Assembly: GCF_037042905.1 (NCBI RefSeq) | Contig: NC_087246.1 | Location: 35,830,001 to 35,894,000 of the forward strand | Source of the DNA: Lytechinus pictus | Taxonomy: Eukaryota; Echinodermata; Echinoidea; Temnopleuroida; Toxopneustidae | Direction of reading: 5' to 3' | Length of the DNA: 64,000 nucleotides | Shown: positions 11,060 to 23,255 of the stretch, one piece after another | Position numbering within the stretch: the first letter of the stretch is position 1 | Layout: each line of letters starts with the position of its first letter | Notes under the pieces: model-generated | Database searches by the model: none | Told to the model about the DNA's origin: nothing | The model's input: the letters and a program-made list of their open reading frames with translations, nothing else | Made by a program: the position numbers and the translations under genes

Positions 11060-11992
11060 CCTTCTTTGTCTCTCTCTCTCTCTCTCTCTCTTTGTTCCAT
11101 TAATATCATATTTCATCTTTCTCTTTCCACGTATCTCTCTTTCTCTTATTTATGTCTGTCTGTCTCTATAACTCTCTCTCTCACCCCCACACACACACCA
11201 ACATAAATATAACACACCCACCTTTTGCATACTCATGCATTAGCTTTTCCACTCTTCATTTTGTATTATTTCAGCTCTTCATCGCGCACATCCACCTGAC
11301 TCACTGCCACCCCCTCTCTATACTGTATATTGGTTGTCTCTCAAATTATTTTTATTTCACCCCCTCTCTTTTAATCCTCCTAGTACCTCTTTCTTTCTTC
11401 GCCCCCTCTCTATCTTTCTCTCTCCCTAATTTCACAGGTACATGTACACATAACCACACACACACACCAGCTTTTTTATTTAGACTCTCTGTAGGATCTT
11501 TAGATGGCGAAGGAAATTCCCATTATCATTTCCTTACCTTGCACTATACTCTAACAGGATATATACAAAGAGGCACTTTACTATTATGGAACCCCTCCCC
11601 GGATAATTCCATTGTCCACTTGGAAGTTGTCTCACAATCCACCTCATTTACACAATTATCAATTAATTAAGTTTTCTTAAGTATATGTATTTCTTTCACT
11701 TTTCAACTTCCAATTACTTTTCTCCAACAATCCTACCAAAAGTAATCAAACTTATGAGAATGATTGAGACAAATTATAAGATTTTTCAATATTTGGTTAG
11801 AATTTTAATTTAAATATATTAGTGAATGGAAGAGATACAAACAAGCAACAAGCAGCATCTTAAAGTGTCATTTTATATAAGTCAATGAATGAATATTAAT
11901 GACATCAATCAAAAGTGATCTTCATACACATTGCAAAAAGGCAAAGGGAAGATGTGGTTCTGAGTTTCGACCCTTGACCTGCGATGACCGCC
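11060..11992 (-). other. 3' flank of gene B with CT and CA tracts
   Basis: It contains a (CT)n tract at about 11069-11091, further CT-rich and CACACA tracts to 11470, and then sequence homologous to the 3' flanks of genes E, G and I (for example 'atttcagctcttcatcgcgcac', 'ggaacccct' and 'gtctcacaatc-acct'). The usual AATAAA signal found in the others is changed here to a TTTAATTT context (around 11800), so B's polyadenylation signal looks mutated. Confidence 0.6.
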
Positions 11993-12860
11993 TCAGTCTG
12001 TTTCACTAGATTCAACGGATGACGATTCGGCAGAAACAGACGAAGAACGTCTGAAACGAGCTGCAAGTAACGAAAAGAAAAATGATAATGATTATTAACA
12101 TACGAAGAAACTCCTAAGATTAATCTGTATGCATATCAAATAAACATGAATATATTCTCTATATTCAAGGATAACATATATTTAGTTCGAAATACTTTAT
12201 ATCGGTTTGTGTTTTATAGTTTGGCAAAGGAGAAATCATAATAACCTAAATATTTTGTTTGATATGTGAATAAAGAAGACAAGAAAATTGTAAAAGAGAG
12301 AGAGAGAATTAAAATACTAATAATTATGATGGAAATTCTAATCAAAACTTTCAGTGAGTTCAACTATGATAAACGGAGAAGAGGAACAATCTATAAGATG
12401 ATCCTTTGCATGCGTGTCATAAATACATTTGGACGATATCACAAAGTGTCAACAAAAGTATTTTTAAAAATCTTTACATATGGCATTAGGAGATTTGAAG
12501 ATACTTACCTGTAGAGGAACAGTCGACAACTTCAAGGCAAATTTTTTCCAAGATTTCACAGGCATCAGCGCTATTCTGCTCTCCTTCCTCTACCAGACAC
12601 ACCATGTTATTCTCAGCTCCATCAAACAATTCCTGTTCAGTAAGAGTAAGAACTCCTCTTAGATCTTCTTCACACGTGTCAACCACCTGCCTGTATCTGT
12701 CACATAGGGCTTCGAACTGTGCAGTGCGATCGGTAGTTTGTGCTAAAAATAAAGGAAATTATCAAATCATGATTTTGCGTTGAATTTACCAGTAACACAA
12801 ATAAATAACCAGTGGAGATTTAAGCCAAAAAATTGAGGTGGCAAGGTATGGCGTATCGGG

Positions 12861-12909
<49 letters not shown>

Positions 12910-14085
12910 GTTTCGAGCGAGCGAAGCGAGAGAGCAAGTGTCGTCATTTTTATTTTCAAAATCCTATTTTGTGATAGATTTTGACATAATATTTAAAAAA
13001 TAATATATTTCATCCTTCTCTCTTTCTTTCCTTTTTCTCTTGTTCGTAAAAAAATTGAGGGTAGCAAGCGTCCCAAGAACCCCCCCCCCCCCCCGTCTGT
13101 ACGCCACTGTAACAAACCTATGATTTATATTGCAATAATGATCTGCACCATCATGATAAAACCAATATTATTGCACCAAAATGAACAAATTGACAAGTTT
13201 TGCTGTGTAATGTGGAAAAAAATTTAACATTTCCCAAACATAGATGTATCATATATAAAAGTGATTTCAAAATGATCATGATATATACCCAAATGAGAAA
13301 TATATCTGCAAATTTCGATAAATCCCTCTTTTTCTCTATTGATTTTTAAATGAAAAATTAAAAAATATATACCTTTGACTGCCATCGCAAAAACTGCAAC
13401 GAGACACAAACAAACGCAAAATGTTTTTACCTGTAGAAAGGAAAATAAATAAAATATTCAATTCATTTGTATACTCTAACATCATAGCTTTAAATGATAA
13501 CGTAAATATTCAAAGAATTAATTGAAATTTAGGTAAGACTGTCTTTTTGGAAACAACTTTGAGGATCTTTGCGGGTCAATTCCCTTGTTCATTAAAATTA
13601 GACTTTATTTCTTTACAAATAGATCTCGGAAGAGAAATAACACCCCCCCCCCAAAAAAAAAAAAAGGGAAAGGAATAAATAAATAAAATAAGTAATAAAA
13701 TAAAACAGGATGAAGAGTGATAATTAAATGGAATAAAAAAAGATATAACATAAAAAAATATAAAAATTGTAAAATTGAAGGAATTCAAAGATTATAAACC
13801 TAATGATTAAAATAAATGAAATTTAATAGCATATACCATTGGCGGACAAAAACATAAAGGTATACCCCGAATTGTGAGATCATAAAAAACCTCTGTTTTG
13901 GTATAATACAGATATCTATTTCTATTTTACTGTCAACATTTTCAGAAAGAATTCAAAATCCATGTTATCAAATTCATTCTTTTTTTCTTATTATATCCAG
14001 TTAAAACTAAATCAGGTTTACGCAGTTTAAACAGTATCTGCTGGAATAATTGGAAAAATAATATTGTACTTACCGATTGAGCCAT
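11993..14085 (-). CDS. Gene B: secreted six-cysteine peptide precursor, type 1
   Basis: Exons (minus strand): 14074-14085, 13373-13430, 12509-12742 and 11993-12060. All introns are GT-AG and the precursor is 123 aa. Residues 1-24 form a signal peptide (core LCLVA-FAMAVKA), with predicted cleavage before Gln25. The core has cysteines at 37, 47, 72, 85, 92 and 98. Type 1 residues are Q42, L57, E61, G65 and N69. Arg103-Phe-Arg-Arg106 fits the furin consensus R-X-K/R-R, and an acidic Ser/Glu tail of 17 residues ends in Glu-Thr-Asp. No family is recognised. Extracellular location is inferred from the signal peptide and cysteines. It is head-to-head with gene C (2.6 kb between start codons). Translation into intron 3 stops within a few codons. 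A (TA)n microsatellite lies in intron 2. Confidence 0.85.
12864..12907. repeat. (TA)n microsatellite in gene B intron 2
   Basis: A run of about 21 TA dinucleotides. The same position in genes A, E and G has only a short 'tatatataaaag' tract. Confidence 0.95.
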
Positions 14086-14171
14086 TTCAGGAGTTTTGCT
14101 GAGTCAAGAGCTTTGAAAAAAAAGGTATTTCGAATGCTGATGGGTGAGTGATTAATGACTGTATTTTTCCC

Positions 14172-14179
14172 CTTTTATA
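14172..14179 (-). promoter_or_regulatory. TATA box of gene B
   Basis: TATAAAAG on the minus strand, 87-94 nt upstream of the start codon, in the conserved actataaaagggga context. Confidence 0.8.
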
Positions 14180-16562
14180 GTATTTCAACATAATCAAAAT
14201 TTAGGTAGGAAATGTTTGTCTTTCACGATTGCGAGATTACAATATGATATGATAATTATGACAGTTTAAGATTTGAACAAAAGGACATATTGCGTAATTT
14301 GTTTGTGATAGGTAAAACTGTCATTACGAATTACGTTTCTAATTATATGCGTAATTAATATCTATACCATTAAGATGAAGTTGACAATTTGAAAGGTTAA
14401 AATAAAAAGAATAAACAAACAAAACGAGTGAACGACCAACTAATACGTTTGTAAAAGATCCAAGGACTGTATCTCTCTCTCTCTCTCTTTCTCTCTCCCT
14501 CAGTCTCACCTAAATGTAATTGACACGGTCTATTAATTATCTTGTTTCCTTTACCTTTGAAAGTAAACGAAACAATGAGAGTCATTTGCCGACAGATTTC
14601 TTGTTTGAATGTTTTATTTTGCTGTATAAAGCGAATTAGCTGGTGTTTTAGTCTATTATGAATCATTGTGAAGAAATGGGAATATACAAAGAGGTCTTAT
14701 GTCGTTAATTTTTTTTTAAGAATCAGTGATGATTTAACGGATGGTGTGTCAGAGCCACGGTTCAGACGACCTTATATTTTATTTCTTATATCGACGTCAA
14801 TTTTGTTACTTTTTATATGCATGTTCCTCATTAAAAAGCACCAGTACGATATCAATGCATAGTTTTATGAATAAAAGTCTATTTGATATAAATGATAAAA
14901 TCATACAGGATTCGAAAATGGACACATTTTACTGTTTCTACGAATTTATTAAGATCATGGAGTTTCACTAATCAAATTATTCGAGCGCGAAGCGTAAGCT
15001 GAAAATTTTTGACATTTTGAAATTTTGAAAGGACTGTCTTTAGGAATTAATCTTTATAAAAACAAAGGCGAGCACGAAGCGCGAGCTGAATTTTCTTTTA
15101 TATTCAGTCCTAAAAAGGGAACATTTTTAAGCACATAGTAATCATGAAAAAGATGCGTATGTAACTGAATGAAATAACGAGTTTGAAGCGCGAGGAGAAA
15201 CATTTGATATTAATTTGAAAACCGAATGTTTCAAGCGCCATTTAATCCCCTTGGAAGCGGAACATGATCAAATTTAACAGGCAATGCGTGCTCCGGGAGG
15301 AGTGGTGAACACATAGACCCCAAGCAAATTGTGTCTCATCAAATTCTGAAAAAAAAACTTATATTTCTTTTTTCCCGACCATAAATTTCTTTCTTTCCCG
15401 GTCTTTCTCTCCCTTTCCCACGTTTTTATTTTATTTTACTATATTCAATATTTTTTTTTTCCTTGTCGATTTTTTTTGGTCTTTTTTTTAATTTTTTTTA
15501 TTCATCTATTTTTTAGTGGGTGACACGTGCCACTCGTTACATCACTTATGGTACTAGATGTCACTTTTGACTGGGTTATGTACAAAATCTAGCTCTAATG
15601 ATAATGTAATGTATAATGCGTTTAGCAATTTGGATCTATCTTTGATCAATGCAATAACAAAAATATTCGAGTATACCCACTTGTTAACTTTTATATATTA
15701 AAGAAAAATCATATCAATGATCAGCTTATTTAATGGGTGAATTTCGCACTAACCAATATGACTTTTTAAATACATTTTCATATATTAGCGTGGAGTACTA
15801 GACTTGTTTATTTAATTATAATATTTCTCAATATTAAAAACACTAAGCAGTTGTTAAAAAATATTTGATGGAAAGTATTAGGTCCTATACAGTAGATCGA
15901 CCAACTACTCTAGAAGCCAATGACTGTCGGCTAATGCCAATCATAATTGTTTCATTTACTTTAAAAGGTAAATGAAACAAGACAATAGACCATGTCAAAC
16001 AAATTTAAGTGAGAGAGAGAGGGGGGTGAAAGAGAGAGAGAGAGAGAGAGAGGGGGGGAGAGACAGACAGAGACAGAAGGGAGATAGAGTAGGTCCTTGG
16101 CTCTAAACACAAGCGAATTAGTTGGTCGTTCACTCGTTTTATTAGTTTATTTTTAATATTTTACCTTTGAAACTGCCAACCTCATTTAAATAATATAAAT
16201 TAATTATACATGTAAATGGAAAACAAAATACATGATGTCAGTTTTACCTTTCACAAACAAATTACGTAAAATTCCCTTGGATTTCAACACAAAGAAAGGT
16301 ATTTATTGGTCGTTCACTCGTTTTGTTTGTTTATTCTCTTAATGTTGGCCTTTCAAACTGTCAACTTAATCTTAATTGGTACAGATATTAATTACGCAAA
16401 TAATTAGTAACAAAATTCGTAATGACAGTTTTACCTATCACAAACAAATTACGTAAAATGTCCTTTTGTTCTATTCTTACACTGTCGTATCATGTCATAA
16501 TCCAATCTCGCTTTCTTGAAAGCCAAACATTTCCAACCTAAATTTTGATTACTTTCAAATAC
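14180..16562. promoter_or_regulatory. Divergent promoter region between B and C
   Basis: The two sides are partly inverted copies of each other. Each has the TATA box, a block with 'aaactgtcattacga' and 'caaacaaattacgtaaa', and a CT/GA tract (14471-14498 on the B side, 16010-16075 on the C side). Between them lie AT-rich sequence and repeats of 'gcgcgaagcgtaagctga' (about 14975-15200). The block around 16270-16500 repeats the C-side motif block a second time. No gene is seen. Confidence 0.6.
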
Positions 16563-16570
16563 TATAAAAG
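16563..16570 (+). promoter_or_regulatory. TATA box of gene C
   Basis: TATAAAAG 99 nt upstream of the gene C start codon. A transcription start about 30 nt downstream would leave a leader of about 65-70 nt. Confidence 0.8.
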
Positions 16571-16661
16571 GGAGAAAATATCTTCATTAATCACTCATTC
16601 ATCAGCGTTCTAAATAACACTTTATTTTCTCAAAACGCTCGGCTCAGCAAAACTCCTGAAA

Positions 16662-18507
16662 ATGGCTCAATCGGTAAGTAGAACATTACTTTGAAAAATT
16701 ATTCCAGCAGAAACAATTAAAACTGCAAACAGTTATAGTTTTAGATTTTAAGGCATTTTAAAGAGATATTGAAAGAAAAAAGAGCAAATTTGATGACATG
16801 GATTTTAATTTATTTGTGAATTTGTTTGTATACGTAAATAGAAATCTGCATTATACACCGAATGTTTATCTTGGATATCACAAGTCGGGGTATATCGTTT
16901 TGTTTCAGTCCCCCGATCCGCCAATGGTATATGCTATTAAATTCCTTTATATTAAGCATTAGGATTATAAACTTTATATTTATTGATTTTTTACAATTTT
17001 TATATTTTTTTTCATGCTATATCAATTTCATTCCATTTAATTATCACTCTTATTCCTGTTTAGTTTTTTTCCAATTTCAATTAATTCTTAAAATGTTCAT
17101 GTTATTATTTAAACTATTCTTTTAGAGTATACAAATGATTTTTTTTTTCTTCAATTTTTCCCTTTTACAGGTAAAAGCACTTTGCGTTTGTTTGTGTATC
17201 GTTGCATTTTTTGCGATGGGAGTGAAAGGTATGGATTTTTTTGTATATTTTTCAATTAAAAATTGATAGAGAAAAAGAGGCATTTATCGAAATTTGCAGA
17301 TATCTTTCTCATTTGGGTGCTGTTTCTATCGTGACTTTCATCATGCATGATACATCTATTTTGAGGAATGACATAAAACTTTTGATATTGTTAGGACAGC
17401 GAGTTTCCACATTACACAACAAAACATGTCAATTTGTTTATTTAGGTGCAATAATGTTTTTTTAATTGGGATATATGATTGTTACAGTGGCGTACAGGGG
17501 GGGGGGGGGTCTTGAGCACTTGCCCCCAAATAATCAAGACCAAGAAAATAAAGAGAAAAGGAAATAATTAAAGGGAAAGAGAGGAGGGTAAAATAAATTA
17601 TTTTCTGAATATTATCTCAAAATTTATGCTCGCTTGCTTCGCTCTCTCTAAGCTTTTTTAAAAACAAATTTTCCCGATACCCCATATCTTGCCCCCTCAA
17701 AACGTTTGGCTCAATATGCCACTAGTTTGTTATGTGTTTTACAGAAAAACTTTATGAAAAGTCACGATTTGATAATTTATTTCATTTCTAGCCCAAACTA
17801 CCGATCGCACTGCACAGTTCGAAGCCCTATGTGACAGATACAGGCTGGTGGTTGACACGTGTGAAGAAGACCTAAGAGGACTTCTTACATCTACTGAACA
17901 GTCCCTGTTCGATGAAGCTGAGAATGATATGGTGTGTCTGGTAGAGGAAGGAGAGCAGAATAGGGCTGAGGCCTGTGAAATCTTAGGAAAAATTTGCCTT
18001 GAAGTTGTTGACTGTTCCTCTACAGGTAAGTAATATCTCCAAATCCCCCAATGCATTTTATAAAGATTTTTTGCTGCTTTTTGTTGACACTATCGTCCAA
18101 AAATATTTATGATATGTAATCCAAAAGATCCCTCTTCCTATATTAGATTGTTGCTCTTCTCGGTTTATCATAGTTAAACTCAATGACATTTTCAAGTGTT
18201 TTAATTCTCTTTACACAATTTCTGGTCTTCATTATTCACATTTCAAACAAACGTAAGTCGTTATCATAACCTCTCCCTTTTCCAAAAGATAAAAACAAAC
18301 CGATATACAATATTTCAAATAAATTATCGTTAAATATCCATGTTTACATGATATGCATTCCGATTAATCATTGGAGTTTCTTCGTATGTAAATAATGCTT
18401 GCAATTATATTTCATTACTTGCAGCTCGTTTTAGACGTTCTTCGTCTGTCTCTGCCGAATCGTCATCCGTTGAATCTAGTGAAACAGAATCTAGTGAAAC
18501 AGACTGA
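16662..18507 (+). CDS. Gene C: secreted six-cysteine peptide precursor, type 2
   Basis: Exons: 16662-16673, 17172-17229, 17792-18025 and 18425-18507. The precursor is 128 aa. The signal peptide (1-24) has the core ALCVCLCIVAFFAMGVKA, and mature Gln25 could become pyroglutamate. The core cysteines are at 37, 47, 72, 85, 92 and 98. Type 2 residues are L42, S57, S61 and E65, with Arg81 where other copies have Ser. The R-F-R-R site ends at 106. The 22-residue tail carries a duplicated Glu-Ser-Ser-Glu-Thr unit and at least four S-x-E motifs, the consensus for Fam20C-type secretory kinases. There is no N-glycosylation sequon. AATAAA lies at 18668-18673. It is divergent from gene B. Family and function are unknown. 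Confidence 0.87.
17486..17724. mobile_element. Intron 2 inverted-repeat element (present family-wide)
   Basis: The termini agtggcgtacaggg and tatgccacta are inverted, with a G-run at the left end. Homologous sequence sits at the same place in intron 2 of the other genes (for example B 12810-13108, D 21634-21870 and J about 62910-63190), so the insertion predates the array's expansion. F and H keep only the right part. Confidence 0.65.
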
Positions 18508-19265
18508 GGAGGTCATCGCAGGCCAACGGTTGAAACACAGTATCCCATATTTGCCTCGAGTGTCGTAATGTGTATGAAGATCACTTCTTCATTCGACTTT
18601 TATATAAGTAACTATTTAAGATGCTGCTTGTTTCTTTTTATGTGTCTTCCATTCACTAATATATTTAAATAAAATTCTAACCAAATATTGAAAAATCTAA
18701 TAATTTGCCTCAGTTATTCATAATTTTGATTATTTTTGGTAGGATTGTTGGAGAAAGGTAATTGGAAGTTTAAAATTTGAAAAAAAAATACGTGAGTAAA
18801 CATAATTCATTGAGAGAAAATAATGAAAAAAATATTGTGTAAATAAGGTTGATTATGAGACCCCTTCCACGTGAACTAGGGGAGATACCAGGGGGTTCCA
18901 TATAAATATGCTCCTTATATCATGTTGGAGAATAGTGCAAGAAATGAAATGATAATGGGAATATCTTTCGACACCTAGAGTCAAGATGCTAGAGAGCCTA
19001 GATAAAAAGACAGTGTATGTGGGTGCGTGCACCTGTGTATAAGGGTGAGAGAGAGAGAGGGGGGAGAGGTACATGAGAATTAAAAGAGGGGGATGAAATA
19101 TAAATAATTTGAGAGACAACTTATATAATTATAGAGTAAGGGGGTGGTAGTGAGTCAGGTATATGTGCGAGAGAGAGAGAGCTGAAATAATACAGAACGA
19201 AGAGTGAAAAACCAATACATGAGTTTGCAATAGGTGGTGTGTACTATTTGTTTTTGAGAGTGTGT
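18508..19265 (+). other. 3' UTR and 3' flank of gene C
   Basis: It is homologous to the flanks of D, F and H, and in inverted form to those of E, G and I (for example 'gagacccct-ccacgtgaactaggggag' near 18859-18890). A GA tract lies at about 19049-19070 and a GT/GA tract at about 19160-19180. No coding sequence is seen. Confidence 0.65.
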
Positions 19266-19450
19266 ACTTATTTATTTATTTATTTATTTCGTTTTATTTC
19301 AACAGGGAAGCCCCAACAGTAATTTAGATACTGTTTTACATGGGGGTCCTGCATAACAAAAAGAACACATAGAATTACAAACATATATATACAAAATAAA
19401 CAAAAGATAATAATAGTAAAATAAACAAAGTCAATCGCAATCTCTGCCAG
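19266..19450 (-). mobile_element. LINE 3' tail, minus orientation
   Basis: It starts with (TTTA)n followed by cgttttatttcaacagg, the complement of a LINE 3' end with an (AAAT)n tail. The equivalent position in the D, F and H flanks runs straight through (gtgtgtgtaaaatgtattctt), so this is an insertion specific to gene C's flank. Confidence 0.55.
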
Positions 19451-20054
19451 TGTGTGTGTTGAATGTATTGTTCTCCCCCTTGTTAAAGATAAAGGATTCA
19501 TCTCATTAAACCCAAATATAAGATTATAATCTTCGTATAATTTGTAAATTTCTAGCTACAAAATGGTACAGGTAACCTTAATTCAGCTTTCATTTTCTAG
19601 ATTTTTTTTTTATCCTGCAATTTGGGGTTATGAATAATTATGTTGCTCACTGTATACATTTAGTTTAAATTCACCCCGAAACAAAGCCTTGCTTTGGGAC
19701 ACCATTAGAGCTTATCACGAAAGAAGTGACACCATCATGCTAGACAAACTGTGCTCTCTTGCTCCGATTATTCCTGAACCAGCCAAAATGGCAACCCACA
19801 AGTTTGATATTAACAGTAATGGAATAATAGAATAAGTAATAGTATCGAAAATTCCATGCAGATTGTCATGAAATTTTCGGTGTCATGCTTCTTTAATTTT
19901 TCTCTCTTTCTTGGAATTAACTTGTTGTAGAGTGGACATGTACCATGAGCTCACTCAAGACTAGTGGCAACTGCGGTTTATGAACCAAAAATATACGCTT
20001 TTCACACTGCGTTTCCTTAACCCCATACTATCCTTTACCACGGACTATCCTTAA

Positions 20055-20664
20055 AGGACAAGTCCACCCAAACAAAAGGTTGATTTGAATGAAAAGAAAA
20101 AAATCCAAAAAGAATAACACTGAAAATTTCACCAAAATCGGATGTAAAATAAGAAAGTTATGGCATTTCAAAGTTTCGCTTAATTTCACAAAACAATTAT
20201 ATGCACATCCTGGTCGGTATGCAAATGAGGAGACTGATGACATCATCCACTCACTATTTCTTTTGTATTTTATAATATGAAATATGAAATATTCTAATGT
20301 TCTCCTCAATGTCAAGTGAAACAACGATTAATTCCTCCCTGAACATGTAGATTTAGCATTGTTTAATACTATATGATTTAGTCAACTTGGTCCTTATGAT
20401 CAAATCTGTAAAAAATGAAATATTGTATAATTCACACAATTAAAAACAAAAGAAATAGTGAGTGATGGACATCATCGACTGAGTGACTGACTCACTTGCA
20501 TGACACTGAGTTGTGCATATCACTGTTTTGTGAAAAATAAGCGAGACTTTACAATGCCATAACTTTCTTATTTTATATCCGATTTTGATGAAATTTTCGG
20601 CTAATGCTAGTTTGATTTGTCTCTATTTATTCAGATCAACATTTTTATGAGGTGGACTTGACCT
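20055..20664. mobile_element. TTAA-flanked MITE, 610 bp
   Basis: TTAA target duplications lie at 20051-20054 and 20665-20668. The inverted termini are AGGACAAGTCCACCC and its complement ggtggacttgacct. The uninterrupted site is visible at 24860-24880 (ctatccttaacctcatac). TTAA duplications are typical of piggyBac and Kolobok transposons. No transposase is present. Related copies lie at 40409-41011 and 51255-51855. Confidence 0.85.
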
Positions 20665-20668
20665 TTAA

Positions 20669-21060
20669 CCTCATACTTTCTTTTTATTTTTATTCACACT
20701 GTCTTTCGTAACCCCATGCTATTTACTTAGCCGGGGTTAACGCCTTAACCCCGGACCATCGCACAGCCTATGAATATTGATGATTTTGCCACACAGAGCG
20801 TGATTAACCTGCAATTTCGACTTCTGTTATTGGCTAATGCTTAGCCCCACATTTCCTTAGCCTGGTTTCGTTCATACTGCATCTCTTAGCACCGCAATAA
20901 GCCGGCTAACCCTGCTTTTTGCAGGACCAGATAGTACCATACTATTTACCGTACTAGCCCACTTTGCTAAAACCAAGGTAGGTCCATGCTAATACGTAGT
21001 GTGAAACCGAAGTAGGCTAAGTGCTAAGTTTAACCACGGGAAATTGATGGGCTATGACCA
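20669..21060. repeat. Spacer repeat 'taaccccatac', ending at the gene D junction
   Basis: It is homologous to the F-G spacer (42080-42710) and other spacers up to 'aaattgatgggctatgacc' at about 21060. There it changes abruptly into intron 1 sequence of the gene family ('ccaccaatggtatatgctatt'). In other spacers the same point continues into a C-run. The junction removed exon 1 and the promoter of gene D. Confidence 0.65.
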
Positions 21061-21318
21061 ATCCACCAATGGTATATGCTATTAAATTCCATTCATATTA
21101 AGCATTATGATTATAAACTTTATATTTATTGATTTTTTACAATTTTTTTATTTTTTTCATGCTATATCAATTTCATTCCATTTAATTATCACTCTTATTC
21201 CTGTTTTGTGTTTTTCCAATTTCAATTAATTCTTAAAATGTTCATGTTATTACTTAAACTATTCTTTTAGAGTATACAAATGAATTTATTTTTATTCTTC
21301 AATTTTTCCCTTTCACAG

Positions 21319-22641
21319 GTAAAAGCACTCTGCGTTTGTTTGTGTATCGTTGCATTTTTTGCATTGGGATTAAAAGGTATGGATTTTTTAGTATATTTTT
21401 CAATTAAAAATTGATAGAGAAAAAGAGGCATTTATCGAAATTTGCAAATATATTTCTCATTTGGGTACTGTTTCTATCGTGACTTTCATCATGCATGATA
21501 CATCTATTTTGAGGAATGACATAAAACTTTTGATATTGTTAGGACAGCGAGTTTCCACATTACACAACAAAACATGTCAATTTGTTTATTTAGGTGCAAT
21601 AATGTTTGTTTAATTGGGATATATGATTGTTACAGTGGCGTACAGGGGGGGTCTTGGGGCACTTGCCCCCAAATAATCAAGACCAAGAAAATAAAAAGAG
21701 AAAAGGAAATAATTAAAGGGAAAGAGAGGAGGGTAAAATATATTATTTTCTGAATATTATCTCAAAATTTATGCTCGCTTGCTTCGCTCTCTCTAAGCTT
21801 TTTTAAAAACAAATTTTCCCGATACCCCATATCTTGCCCCCTCAAAACGTTTGGCTCAATATGCCACTAGTTTGTTATGTGTTTTACAAAAAAACTTTAC
21901 GAAAAGTCACGATTTGATAATTTCTTTCATTTCTAGCCCAAACTACCGATCGCACTGCACAGTTCGAAGCCCTATGTGACAGATACAGGCTGGTGGTTGA
22001 CACGTGTGAAGAAGACCTAAGAGGACTTCTTACATCTACTGAACAGAACCTGTTCGATGAAGCTGAGAATGATATGGTGTGTCTGCTAGAGGAAGGAGAG
22101 CAGAATAGCGCTGATGCCTGTGAAATCTTGGAAAAAATTTGCCTTGAAGTTGTCGACTGTTCCTATACAGGTAAGTAATATCTTCAAATCCCCTAATGCC
22201 ATTTATAAAGATTTTTGCTGCTTTCGTTGACACTCTGTGACATCGTCCAAAAATATTTATGATATGTTATGCAAAAGATCCCTCTTCCTATATTCGATTG
22301 CTGCTCTTCTCAGTTTATCATAGCTAAACTCAATGACATTTTCAAGTGTTTTAATTCTCTTACACAATTTCTGGTCTTCATTATTCACATTTCAAACAAA
22401 CGTAAGTCGTTATCATAATCTCCCCCTTTCCCAAAAGATAAAAACAAACCGATATACAATATTTCAAAGATATTATCGTTAAATATCCACGTTTACATGA
22501 TATGCATTCCGATTAATCATTGGAGTTTCTTCGTATGTTAATAATGATTGCAATTATATTTCATTACTTGCAGCTCGTTTTAGACGTTCTTCGTCTGTCT
22601 CTGCCGAATCGTCATCCGTTGAATCTAGTGAAACAGACTGA
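21319..22641 (+). pseudogene. Gene D: type 2 copy lacking exon 1 and promoter
   Basis: Exon 2 (21319-21376), exon 3 (21937-22170) and exon 4 (22574-22641) are intact, with good splice sites and an open frame. The twelve-base start exon, TATA box and upstream block are absent. Intron 1 homology begins at about 21061. Type 2 residues are present, with Leu20 and Leu22 in the signal core, Asn61, and Ser100 changed to Tyr. The tail is the short 17-residue form, unlike C, F and H. The 3' flank keeps AATAAA (22802-22807). It is probably not expressed as a secreted protein unless another promoter and start exon are used, but the exons show no decay, so the loss is recent or the exons are kept in use by gene conversion. 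Confidence 0.8.
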
Positions 22642-23255
22642 GGAGGTCATCGCAGGCCAAAGGTTGAAACACAGTATCCCATATTTGCCTCGAGTGTCGT
22701 AATGTGTATGAAGATCACTTCTTCATTGGACTTTTATATAAGTAACTATTTAAGATGCTGCTTGTTTCTTTTTATGTGTCTTCCATTCACTAATATATTT
22801 AAATAAAATTCTAACCAAATATTGAAAAATCTAATAATTTGCCTCAGTTATTCATAATTTTGATTATTTTTGGTAGGATTGTTGGAGAAAGGTAATTGGA
22901 AGTTGAAAATTTGAAAAAAAAATACGTGAGTAAACATAATTCATTGAGAGAAAAAAATTGTGTAAATAAGGTTGATTGTGAGACCCCTTCCACGTGAACT
23001 AGGGGAGATACCAGGGGGTTCCATATAAAGAATGCTCCTTATATCATGTTGGTGTATAGTTCAAGAAAGGAAATGATAATGGGAATATCTTTCGACACCT
23101 AGAGTCAAGATGCTAGAGAGTCTAGATAAAAAGACAATGTATGTGGGTGCGTGCTCCTGCGTATAAGGGTGAGAGAGAGAGAGAGGGGAGAGAGGTACAT
23201 GAGAATTAAAAGAGAGGGATGAAATATAAATAATTCGAGAGACAAGCTATATATT
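22642..23255 (+). other. 3' UTR and 3' flank of gene D
   Basis: It closely matches the H flank (50082-50698), including the 'ccacgtgaactaggggagatacc' block and a short GA tract at about 23170-23195. No gene is seen. Confidence 0.65.

Noticed and set aside
11152-11670. 172-residue open frame
   Set aside because: Low-complexity Ser/Leu/His/Thr translation of CT and CA tracts in the 3' flank of gene B; not kept in homologous flanks of E, G and I.
17792-18025. Saposin-like or defensin domain
   Set aside because: Six cysteines are present, but the spacing C-x9-C-x24-C-x12-C-x6-C-x5-C does not fit the saposin or common defensin patterns.
17739-18056. 105-residue antisense frame (also 49313-49630)
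   Set aside because: Shadow of exon 3 on the opposite strand, without splice or promoter support.
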